From Roseomonas aeriglobus (GTDB lineage Bacteria > Pseudomonadota > Alphaproteobacteria > Sphingomonadales > Sphingomonadaceae), in contig JAFHKN010000002.1 of NCBI GenBank assembly GCA_016937575.1, forward strand, positions 3,221,001 through 3,285,000: a stretch of DNA of 64,000 bases, read 5' to 3'. Each line of letters starts with the position of its first letter. Within the stretch, counting starts at the first letter, position 1. The notes under the pieces are model-generated. The model worked only from the letters and a program-made list of their open reading frames with translations. It had not been told where the DNA came from and made no database searches. Below are positions 43,929-51,760 of the stretch, piece by piece. Both the position numbers and the translations under genes were made by a program.

Positions 43929-44849
43929 ATGGACGGACTGAACACCAGCAAAGTGTCCGCCGAGGTAGCAAATGCCCTCAGCAGGTTGATGGCGGAACTC
44001 ATCCTGACCGCGAAGGAAAATCCGCTCGCGATCGAGCGTATCGCCAAACTTGCGGATGCTCCCGCGCGCGACACTCGGTTGCTGTGCGGGATGCTTGAAA
44101 TCCTGCCTGACGAGATCGACGCAGGGCAGTGGTTGGACTGGATTGAAGGTGGCGCGGCACCCGTCGCCGGTAAGCCCATGGTTGACCCGTCGCGCGGTCA
44201 GAAGAAGTCGGCCCGGGGGGCATGGCAGTCCGCCGTTCGACTGCGTGCCACCGCGGCACAGGACGTCGCGACCGCGCGCGAAAACCTCGCTATCGCCGAG
44301 GCGAGGCACGCGCTTTGCGAGCAGGCCGTGAAGGAAGCCGACGCTCATTTGCGAGCGGCGGTCTGTTACCGGCTTCTGATTGATGAGAGCAGGATCATGG
44401 CCGGCATGTTTGCCATGGGGCCGGCGTTCACGCTGCTGCGCGCGATCAGTGCGTATCAGCGGCGTGATCCGGTGTTCGAGGCGACGCTCGACGAGCACGG
44501 TCGCGCGTGGATCGAGGAGCAAATTGCCAAGCGCGAGGACACCGCGCGGACGATCATGGAACAGCTCGATTTCTTCGCCGGCGACGTGAAGGTTGAGATG
44601 AAGCTGCACCGGGCGATCCAGAAGGTCCTGGCGGAGGCGTATGCCGACGTCGAGGCCGAACGGGCCGAGGCGAGGGCGGTAGGCAAGCCGCTGAGCCCGC
44701 TTGGAAAGCGAACGTTCCGTAATCACGAACAGCGTCGCACCAGCGTACGCCGCACAGGTTTGCGAAACGACTATTCAGCCGTGCTCGGTGGCTTCCGAAC
44801 CGGAGCGTCGAGTGAATCAAACGATGAGCCGTCCGACACTGACGAATGA
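43929..44849 (+). CDS. Hypothetical coiled-coil protein divergent to the relaxase
   Basis: This 306-residue product begins MDGLNTSKVSAEVANALSRLMAELI after GGAGGTTGGAG. The middle (QDVATARENLAIAEARHALCEQAVKEADAHLRAAVCYRLLIDES) is alpha-helical with heptad-like spacing. YQRRDPVFEATLDEHGRAWIEEQIAKREDTARTIMEQLDFFAGDVKVEMKLHRAIQKVLAEAYADVEAERAEARA is strongly helical. The C-terminus is basic and disordered. The family is not recognised. Its position opposite the relaxase suggests a mobilisation accessory or DNA-binding role. Confidence 0.72.
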   Translation: MDGLNTSKVSAEVANALSRLMAELILTAKENPLAIERIAKLADAPARDTRLLCGMLEILPDEIDAGQWLDWIEGGAAPVAGKPMVDPSRGQKKSARGAWQSAVRLRATAAQDVATARENLAIAEARHALCEQAVKEADAHLRAAVCYRLLIDESRIMAGMFAMGPAFTLLRAISAYQRRDPVFEATLDEHGRAWIEEQIAKREDTARTIMEQLDFFAGDVKVEMKLHRAIQKVLAEAYADVEAERAEARAVGKPLSPLGKRTFRNHEQRRTSVRRTGLRNDYSAVLGGFRTGASSESNDEPSDTDE

Positions 44850-44874
44850 TCAAAATGAGCGGCTCAATGAAATA

Positions 44875-44905
44875 AGCCCGAGCATCCTGGAAGGGCGCTC
44901 GGGCT
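44875..44905. terminator. Hairpin terminator between convergent genes
   Basis: AGCCCGAGC pairs perfectly with GCTCGGGCT across a 13-base loop, between the stop of the 43929 gene and the stop of the 44932 gene. AAATA precedes it on the plus strand, giving a T-rich tail for the minus-strand gene. Confidence 0.6.
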
Positions 44906-44931
44906 CCACGTGTTAAGATGTGACGCGTCCG

Positions 44932-45972
44932 TCAGGCAGCCTGCAATTCTGCCTCTCGTACGAAGCGTCGGGATACCTTCAATTTGAAGTCGGTATAGCC
45001 TTCACGCCGCGACCTTCCTGACGTGATCGCTGCACCGCCAACGACTGTGTCATCGCCCAGAAGCTGATGCGCCGGGTTGCCGACGACGCGCGCCAGAGCT
45101 TCGGCATTCAACGCTCTGTCGATACGCAGTTCGGAGCCGTGAATCAGTCCTGTCGGCGCGGTCTTACCAAGCCGAGCCGACAGAAAAATCCGCCCCTCCC
45201 ACAGCACAACCGATACGGTGTTGCGGTCTCCCGGCAGGTCCTCGCTGATCAGATCGAGTTGCCGCCAACCGGTTCGCAATTGCGCGATGACTTGGCTGCA
45301 ATCTCGGCCATGCGCGGCAATCGCCGCATCGGCAAGCGCATCGATCTCGAGCACGGCATGGTTGGCGTCGAGGCGCGCCTTCATACGGCGGCGGCGCCGC
45401 TGCGACCGAGCCATCATGGCAATGTCTCCGGCGAACGCACGCGGAGTCGTGCCGCCGATGACCATCGTCTCGTTTTGGAGCATCGGATTCAGCGTCTCGA
45501 TCGCGGCATCGAATTGTACGCGACGCCAATTGAACGCCGCCCAGAACGGTAGCGGCTCCATCGCGAAGCTGATCAGTCGCATGCCCGCCTTGGCACGTTC
45601 GATCGAGCTTTCGACGCGGTTGCGAATGCGCGAAAGATGGTCGGCAAAGCGATCTCGCTGCGTCCTCATTTCAGCGATGCGGCTGCGCAGCGCGTCGACA
45701 ATAAATGCGTCGTTTTGGCCTCTGCTGGATCCTTCATCGACCAGCAGGATCAAATCGACGCCATCAATCGCGAAGCTGACACGCACGCCGTCGTTGTCAA
45801 CGCCGAGAATGTCTGCCGAAGCCGGCGTCACGGTAGCGACAGCGTCAGTCTCGGTGGCAATACGTGATGCAATTTCTCGCACCCGGCTCGTCAGACCCGT
45901 AGGCTCTTGGACATCATGTTCTGAGGTGTCGATGGTCACTATATCGATCCTTAAATTTCGTTCGAACGACAT
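44932..45972 (-). CDS. Hypothetical protein (346 aa)
   Basis: This 346-residue product starts MSFERNLRIDIVTIDTSEHDV and contains GVRVSFAIDGVDLILLVDEGSSRGQNDAFIVDALRSRIAEMRTQRDRFADHLSRIRNRVESSIERAKAGMRLISFAME, with a long helical stretch. Further on, ARSQRRRRRMKARLDANHAVLEIDALADAAIAAHGRDCSQVIAQLRTGWRQLD and a C-terminal basic tail follow. No membrane or catalytic motif is clear. The family is not recognised. It is alone on the minus strand and may be part of the mobile region or flanking it. Confidence 0.72.
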   Translation of the reverse strand: MSFERNLRIDIVTIDTSEHDVQEPTGLTSRVREIASRIATETDAVATVTPASADILGVDNDGVRVSFAIDGVDLILLVDEGSSRGQNDAFIVDALRSRIAEMRTQRDRFADHLSRIRNRVESSIERAKAGMRLISFAMEPLPFWAAFNWRRVQFDAAIETLNPMLQNETMVIGGTTPRAFAGDIAMMARSQRRRRRMKARLDANHAVLEIDALADAAIAAHGRDCSQVIAQLRTGWRQLDLISEDLPGDRNTVSVVLWEGRIFLSARLGKTAPTGLIHGSELRIDRALNAEALARVVGNPAHQLLGDDTVVGGAAITSGRSRREGYTDFKLKVSRRFVREAELQAA

Positions 45973-46236
45973 CGTTCGCTCACATAATCCTGATCAAACC
46001 TTGCCTAAATCTTAGGCCCGGACAGGACCGGGCTAAGCTGCCACAATGGGATCAAATACATCGGGCCGCATTGCGCTTCCGTCAGCGGAGTCGTTAGTCG
46101 GTTGACGACCCAGCTTTACCCGCGCCAGCGAAGTTCTAGACGGCAAGAGACAGCAAGAGTTTTGGTCGTTTTGGCAACGACGCCGATGCAGCTGTCTTTA
46201 TGGTCACGATCGCGTCAAAATCGGTGACGAGAAGTA

Positions 46237-46767
46237 TCAGTTCAACTCGACTACGGCCGCTTCGCAACTGAGCGTCACGCGATCAGTCTCGACCATCGGA
46301 TCAGACAGCCGTGCGCTGGCCCATGCCCGCAATACGCTTCGCGCTCTCGCAGTAGTTGCCCGCGTCACGAACACGAAAGCGCTGGGCCGCTCGTCGCACG
46401 GCGGCACGCCAGCGCCGCGGTTGCGGCAGCGGAAGCCGATCATACCAGCACCGACGATGCGCCCATCGCGTGTCTGGACCACAGCAGCCTTGTCCTCGCA
46501 GTTATGCGGGCGACAGGTCGCGACGAAGTGGTCGCCACCGGGCAATCTCCGCTTATCCTCAATACCCCCGCTGATGCCCAGCGCGAACTGCCTCGCCAGC
46601 GTGTCGTCGAAGTAGATCGGCTGGCGGCGCTCGCCGAAGAAAGCCCGGATGGACTGTTTGGACGGCGGACGAGTCGACATAATTGTAGTACGGGCCATCG
46701 GCGGCGTGGTTGCCAACATGCCGCCTGCACAGCACGCGAACAAAACCTTGCGCCCGACCTTCATCAT
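46237..46767 (-). CDS. Ivy-like periplasmic lysozyme inhibitor
   Basis: This 176-residue protein has an N-terminal signal-like region (VLFACCAGGMLATTPPMA). The motif ATCRPHNCEDKAAVV (Cys85-Cys90) corresponds to the CKPHDC loop that plugs the lysozyme active site in Ivy proteins. FALGISGGIEDKRRLPGGDHF precedes it, and FVFVTRATTARARSVLRAWASARL follows. Ivy proteins are periplasmic and protect against C-type lysozymes or help control own wall enzymes. Its ATG overlaps the stop of the 46764 gene. Overall similarity to Ivy beyond the loop is modest. Confidence 0.6.
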   Translation of the reverse strand: MMKVGRKVLFACCAGGMLATTPPMARTTIMSTRPPSKQSIRAFFGERRQPIYFDDTLARQFALGISGGIEDKRRLPGGDHFVATCRPHNCEDKAAVVQTRDGRIVGAGMIGFRCRNRGAGVPPCDERPSAFVFVTRATTARARSVLRAWASARLSDPMVETDRVTLSCEAAVVELN

Positions 46768-47201
46768 GAAGCCTCCATCGCGGCGTTTCGGGCGTCCCGC
46801 TCAATCCACCACCCCAGCGCGAAGCTGGTCGCCATCGCAGCGATGAGCAACGCCAACATTCGTTCATCCTGCGCCAGCGGCGACAGCGCGAACCCCGCCT
46901 CGAACAGCTTGAAGACCAGTCGCCCGGCGCACACGATCGCAACGATCCGGCTCCAGGCGAAGATGCCATCGAGCAGGGTCAATTTTATCCGGGACGCGGT
47001 CGGGCGGACGAGCGCCCAGACGAGCACGACGACCGGGACTGCAACCGTGGCAATTGTCCCCGCCGACTGGGATATGTTCGCGTCCGCCAGACGGCCGGCG
47101 ATCAGTGGGATGGCGATCCAGATGGCCATGACAATCACCAATCGGGAAAGCATCACCCTGCCCGCAGCGTTGCCGATGAAATAGCCCGTCAACAGCGACA
47201 T
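46764..47201 (-). CDS. Four-helix membrane protein
   Basis: This 145-residue product has four likely transmembrane helices: VMLSRLVIVMAIWIAIPLIAG; AGTIATVAVPVVVLVWALV; GIFAWSRIVAIVCAGRLVFKLF; and LLIAAMATSFALGWWIE. A short basic loop lies between the second and third (RPTASRIKLTLLDG). The family is not recognised. It lies 18 bases after the 47220 gene and overlaps the Ivy-like gene by 4 bases, so the three form an envelope operon. Confidence 0.75.
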   Translation of the reverse strand: MSLLTGYFIGNAAGRVMLSRLVIVMAIWIAIPLIAGRLADANISQSAGTIATVAVPVVVLVWALVRPTASRIKLTLLDGIFAWSRIVAIVCAGRLVFKLFEAGFALSPLAQDERMLALLIAAMATSFALGWWIERDARNAAMEAS

Positions 47202-47219
47202 CGTGCCGGTCTCCGCCGA

Positions 47220-47882
47220 TCAGAAAGCCGAGCGTCGGGCGGGTGGCATCTTCGCATCGACAGCCACCTTGACCGCCTGTCGCCGCTGTCGATCGGTGCC
47301 TTCACCGTATCGCAACCAGAGCGACTGCGTCGGAAAGGACACGGACAGGTTCGGCAACGATGGGGACGACATTATCGAGCAGTCGGCATCGCCGGCGGTA
47401 CACCATCTCGGCTCATAGCCGCCCGGCTGAAGCGTGGCCTTGCCGTATCGCGCGGCGACCTGGGCGCGAAACGCTTCGCTCGGCTGACGATCCTGCGGCA
47501 CACTAAGATAGACGACCGCTGCCAGCGAACCCGCCGGCCATTGCGCGAAGTCTATCGTCAGATACTCGCGGCCGGGGCCATGAGCCACAATCTTCGACAC
47601 ACCCCGGGACTTGCCTCGCAGGAGCCCGACGCCCTTCAGGCGGACGTTGACCTCTGATGCCACCTCCTGCTCGAAATCCTGTGTCTCGTCGGCGCGTTCG
47701 ACCACATACCCAGCACGAGCCAATGCCGACCGCGCCTCTGCAGCGGACATACCCAACTTCACCCCGGCGACGTCCATCGTCGCTGGGCCCGTCCGTGGCA
47801 GATCTGGTCGCTCCATCGCGGCCGACGCCTGCACCGGACTTGTCGCCGCCGCGGTCAGCGCCATCAAAACGTGCATCACCAT
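47220..47882 (-). CDS. Secreted hypothetical protein, first gene of the envelope operon
   Basis: This 220-residue product starts MVMHVLMALTAAATSPVQASAA, a short Sec-type signal. The mature part has VAGVKLGMSAAEARSALARAGYVV near its start, a SmpA/BamE-like or CHAP-like repeat seen in many secreted sphingomonad proteins, then YLTIDFAQWPAGSLAAVVYLSVPQ, QVAARYGKATLQPGGYEPRWCTAGDADCSIMSSPSLPNLSVSFPTQSLWLRYG. The frame continues upstream to 48521, but that part is shadow. Role unknown; the operon suggests the envelope. Confidence 0.7.
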   Translation of the reverse strand: MVMHVLMALTAAATSPVQASAAMERPDLPRTGPATMDVAGVKLGMSAAEARSALARAGYVVERADETQDFEQEVASEVNVRLKGVGLLRGKSRGVSKIVAHGPGREYLTIDFAQWPAGSLAAVVYLSVPQDRQPSEAFRAQVAARYGKATLQPGGYEPRWCTAGDADCSIMSSPSLPNLSVSFPTQSLWLRYGEGTDRQRRQAVKVAVDAKMPPARRSAF

Positions 47883-48387
47883 CGGATCCTGCCCCCTCTC
47901 GCGGGCGCCGCACCGGCGGCGTCGCCATCGTGATCGAGGCGACGCCGGCCCTGGTGGAACCGGGTGTTCGAAACCCGCAGCGCAGGCGCGGACGCCTTTG
48001 GGCCGGGTGGCCTTGGACATACGCGTCCGCCACCCGGTCGCCAGAGAGCAACCGGCCGGTCTTTCGACCGGGAATTCGCTGCGAGGTTTCGACGCCTCGG
48101 CCCGCCTGAATGGCGGGCGGCTGCACGGTAGAACTCGTGCCGAAAGATGCCAAGAAGTATTCCAGCGACACCTGCGGCCGGGGGGAAGCCAAAGTTTTAA
48201 CCTCCGGCGGATAGGGTCAGCGGCGCACATCTGCCGATGGGCCGGGGCGTCGAAACCCTGCAGTCGAAGCGAAGCGCGGCTCAGTCGCGTGTCGTAATGC
48301 GTGCGGAGCGTCGCGCTCCACGCACGCGCTCGTCTGCGGTCCGTCGACAAGGGTTCGACCCACCCCGAAACGGGAAGGGGCACGAGC
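47883..48387. other. Divergent intergenic region, no gene seen
   Basis: These 505 bases separate the envelope operon (minus) from the S8 protease gene (plus). Open frames are present on both strands only because of high GC content. Both promoters should be here. The stretch near 48200 (AGTTTTAACCTC) is the most AT-rich part. Confidence 0.4.
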
Positions 48388-50628
48388 ATGACGAAGACTA
48401 TCATCACGCTGAGGACGACCACCGCTTTCCTTGGGGCCACCATGCTTGCCGCGTGCGGTGGCGGTGGCGGCGTCGCGTCGAACGGTTCGACGGCTCCCCC
48501 GGTTGCAGCGCCCGCCCCCACTCCGAGTCCCTCTCCCGCACCGGCCCCGGTACCATCGACCGGCTACACGCCGACCGCCGAGTACCTGTCGTCGAAGCCG
48601 CTCGTCGGTATGAAGGCGCAAACGGCCTACGGTAAAGGGCTGACCGGCAAGGGCGTAACCATCGCCGTGATCGACAGCGGCATCGATCTGCCCAACCCCG
48701 AATTCGCGGGCCGCATCTCTGCCGACAGCAAGTCGTTCGACGCTACCTATGCCCGCTGTGGCACGTGTGCGCCCGAGACGATCTCCTTCGGGCTGCAGGA
48801 CGTCCAGGGCCATGGCACGGGAACGGCATCGGTGGCCGCGGCCGCCGCAAACAGCTCCGGTATTCAGGGCGTCGCGCCAGGCGCGACCATCCTCGCGCTC
48901 AAGGTCGCGGCTCCGAACCTCGACGCGGTCACAGCGACATCGACACTCACCGAGGGCGGTTTGAACGGGAGCGCCATCCCAGCCGCCCTGAACCATGCGG
49001 TCGACAAGGGGGCGTTCGTCATCACCATGTCGATCAACGGCAGCTTCGCCCCCGGAGCGGCAACTGAAGCTCGCGCCGCGATGGATCGCGTACGCTCCAG
49101 CAACATGCTGGTCATCGAGTCCGTCCGCAACTTCGCGGGCGACAGCCATAGAAGCCAGATCAGCGAGAGCCTCGTCGGCACGGACCTCGCCAACAAGGAC
49201 TGGTTTCTCTTCGGCATCCGCGTCAATTCAAGCTTTCAGGCGCATCCCGACAACGGCAGCCCCGGCGCTCTCGCAGACCGCACCCTCGCCGTCGTCGCGG
49301 ACGGCATCGAGGTGACCAGGATTGGCGGCGGTACAGAATTAGTGACCGGCAACAGCCTCGCCGCGCCGGCCATCGCGGGCGCCGCCGCAATCCTGAAGGA
49401 ATACTGGCCGCAGCTGGGCGGCAAGGAAATCAGCCGCATCCTGCTCGATACCGCCAAGGATCTGGGTGCCCCCGGCGTGGATCAGATATACGGCGTCGGC
49501 CTGCTCGATCTGGAAAACGCCCTGAAGCCGAAGACCGCCTTGGTCCCAGATGCCACGTATGCCGCCGCCTCGACCGCTGCCCGCTCCCTGGTGTTCTCCG
49601 GTGCTTTCGGGTCGAGCGATGGCGCGGCCCGCTGGGCCGGGTTCGCGGGGCAGACCGTGGCGATCGACCAGTACGGACGCGACTTTGCCGTCGATATCGG
49701 CGCCGCGGGCCATGCTACTCCGGCACAATCCTTCTCGCTCTACGGCACATTGGCCGCTCCAACACCGGCATGGACGCCCATCCCGCTCAATCAAGCGGGC
49801 GCAATGAACTGGACCAATCGCAACGTCGGTCCACACGCCGCGACCGTTACCGGGCCGCGAGCTTTCGGCTTCAGGGCATCGGAGCATGTGGTCGTCAGCG
49901 GTCAGGTCGGCGGCGCCATTGAGACGAGCGGATTGGTTTCGGGATCGCTGCTGCGACCGCTCGGCATCGCTACGTACGGATCGACCTTTACGGTCCAATC
50001 AAGTCGTTGGACGCTGGCTACCTCCCACGCAACACAACAACGCCGCGGTGCAAGTTCTCGTACACAACGCACGGTGCTCACGACTCCCATCGGCGTGGCG
50101 CTGGGCGTCACGACCACCCGCGAGATCGGGTCGGCGCTTGGGCTGACCGGACTAGGTGACTACGCTATCCGTGGAGCGGACAGCACTTTCGCGTCGGTGG
50201 GCTGGAACGGCAAGCTCGCCGGGTTCCGGCTAACTGCAGAAGCGATTGCCGGGCGCACGATCGTGGACGCCCGCATTGCTCGGCTCTCATTCGAGCCGAT
50301 CATTTCCACCGGCTTCCGGTTTCAAGCCGATCACCGGCTGCTGGGTGGATTTACCTCGTTAGGCCTCACGGCGCCTTTGCGTGTCGATCGTGCTCCCGTG
50401 TCATTCGCCGCCCCAAGTGGCTTCGACCTGTCGGCACGCGCAATCACCGACGTCATTCGCCGGTTCGACCTCGCCCCGAACGCGCGCGAGCTCGACCTGG
50501 AGTTGGGCTGGACCAAGGTCATGCACCAAACACGGGTAGCGGTAGGCGCTGCCTACGGCGCGAACGCCGGCAACCAGCGTGGAGCTACAAACGCGGCGGC
50601 GTGGATGCGGCTATCCACCGCATTCTAA
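48388..50628 (+). CDS. S8 (subtilisin-like) serine protease lipoprotein with autotransporter-like C-terminus
   Basis: This 746-residue protein starts with a lipoprotein signal (lipobox LAAC, Cys23), then a Pro/Ala-rich linker (about residues 38-57) and an S8 domain. The catalytic Asp96 is in VIDSGID, His142 in GHGTGTAS and Ser323 in GNSLAAPAIAG. Most family members have GTSMAAP or GTSFAAP; Asn and Leu here are uncommon. The C-terminal 300 residues carry repeated beta strands and end in WMRLSTAF, like the outer-membrane barrel of autotransporters. GGAAGGGG precedes the ATG at 48388; the 29 extra residues upstream are non-homologous. It probably sits in or passes through the outer membrane. Confidence 0.88.
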   Translation: MTKTIITLRTTTAFLGATMLAACGGGGGVASNGSTAPPVAAPAPTPSPSPAPAPVPSTGYTPTAEYLSSKPLVGMKAQTAYGKGLTGKGVTIAVIDSGIDLPNPEFAGRISADSKSFDATYARCGTCAPETISFGLQDVQGHGTGTASVAAAAANSSGIQGVAPGATILALKVAAPNLDAVTATSTLTEGGLNGSAIPAALNHAVDKGAFVITMSINGSFAPGAATEARAAMDRVRSSNMLVIESVRNFAGDSHRSQISESLVGTDLANKDWFLFGIRVNSSFQAHPDNGSPGALADRTLAVVADGIEVTRIGGGTELVTGNSLAAPAIAGAAAILKEYWPQLGGKEISRILLDTAKDLGAPGVDQIYGVGLLDLENALKPKTALVPDATYAAASTAARSLVFSGAFGSSDGAARWAGFAGQTVAIDQYGRDFAVDIGAAGHATPAQSFSLYGTLAAPTPAWTPIPLNQAGAMNWTNRNVGPHAATVTGPRAFGFRASEHVVVSGQVGGAIETSGLVSGSLLRPLGIATYGSTFTVQSSRWTLATSHATQQRRGASSRTQRTVLTTPIGVALGVTTTREIGSALGLTGLGDYAIRGADSTFASVGWNGKLAGFRLTAEAIAGRTIVDARIARLSFEPIISTGFRFQADHRLLGGFTSLGLTAPLRVDRAPVSFAAPSGFDLSARAITDVIRRFDLAPNARELDLELGWTKVMHQTRVAVGAAYGANAGNQRGATNAAAWMRLSTAF

Positions 50629-50749
50629 TGCTTCTGCATATCAGCCGTGGCTTCAACGGCCTTCCGCCTTAGCATTGAGGAACGCATTTTCTTCTGCAAC
50701 AAGGGTATCGATCACGTCAAAGCGACGAGCAACTATTCAGCCGTGCACA

Positions 50750-50774
50750 TCGACCTTCGCTACGCGAAGGTCGA
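50750..50774. terminator. Hairpin after the S8 protease gene
   Basis: TCGACCTTCG pairs exactly with CGAAGGTCGA around a 5-base loop, 122 bases after the protease stop. A weak T-rich stretch follows (CAGTATCTTTCG). The other bases of 50629-51027 show no gene; AT-rich sequence near 50990-51010 (AAGTTTAGCTTATTATAC) probably holds the promoter of the next gene. Confidence 0.5.
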
Positions 50775-51027
50775 CAGTATCTTTCGTCCTCGGCTTAGAC
50801 GTTGAAGATGCGCCGGCGCTGGCGGAGCGTACCGACGTCTGAGCAGACTCAGTTTCGGACTCTCGCGTTCCCTTCCAGCGCCGCTAACTTCAGACGCTCG
50901 TTAATTCGAGATCTGATTGCCTGTTGTAATTGAGATCGCAGCCGCGCGCTTCTGCACGCACGCCAGCCAACGGCTCCAAAACGATAACTAAGTTTAGCTT
51001 ATTATACGCGGAACAAAGGAGATCGGG

Positions 51028-51585
51028 ATGTATGGCGAACCAGACTTCGCAACGCCGTTGCAGCAAATTGTCTTCTGGCGAGGCGCCTTTATCCACTACT
51101 ATACAATTGTCGAACATGTGACCGATGATCTTCTGCTACGAGCCTTGGTAAGCGATCATTATGCTGGGTTTGCCAAGGTGCCCGGCGGCTGGCCGAATCG
51201 GCTGGCACTACTTGGAAAGCTATTCGATGCCCCCGGAGTGCTGCAGAGGTTCGCTCCGCCGTGGCGCAAGGCATTGGTGGCGCTGACAATCGAGCAAAAG
51301 ACGAGACACCTATTGGCGCACGGGATGCTCGCCAGCGAATTGAGCGAAGATGAACAGCTGACCCTTACTTTTACCGCATACAACTTTTCGAAGCGTTGGC
51401 GGGAAGTATTCACCACGACCGTCGAGAAGTTGCGCCACCTCGTCACGACCTTCGGCGAAGCAGCGGAGGCATATAACGCCTTGATAGCCGGGATCGCGCA
51501 GTCCGCTGGACTGGAACCCTTCCCGGTCGGACCATCGCAACCGTATGAGGGCTCGCCCGAGCTTTTTGAACTTGTCGAGCGATGA
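51028..51585 (+). CDS. HEPN-like protein
   Basis: This 185-residue helical protein contains the R-x4-H motif RHLLAH (Arg93 to His98) in EQKTRHLLAHGMLASEL, the core of HEPN nucleases. It has surrounding helices such as FWRGAFIHYYTIVEHVTDDLLLRAL and an acidic C-terminus. GGAG precedes the ATG. HEPN proteins are often RNases in toxin-antitoxin or defence systems, with a nucleotidyltransferase or other partner; no partner gene is next to it, so a stand-alone role or non-toxic HEPN protein is possible. The family assignment rests on the motif and the all-helical look. Confidence 0.6.
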   Translation: MYGEPDFATPLQQIVFWRGAFIHYYTIVEHVTDDLLLRALVSDHYAGFAKVPGGWPNRLALLGKLFDAPGVLQRFAPPWRKALVALTIEQKTRHLLAHGMLASELSEDEQLTLTFTAYNFSKRWREVFTTTVEKLRHLVTTFGEAAEAYNALIAGIAQSAGLEPFPVGPSQPYEGSPELFELVER

Positions 51586-51760
51586 TGCGATCGTTTCCTT
51601 CAGAGGGCGCCGTTACGGTTGCGAAAGACCCACTTCCAGCCACTCAGCTTCAACGAGGGACCGCCCACGATCCGACGTTGGTTCATTAAATCCACGCGTT
51701 CCGACTGGCGCTTTCTGCCGAACGTAATGCGGGTACGCGATAACGGACCGCTAAGTATCA

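Noticed and set aside
44769..50748. 15-mer ACTATTCAGCCGTGC present at 44769 and again near 50734
   Set aside because: The similarity does not extend beyond the 15 bases and no function suggests itself; probably chance.
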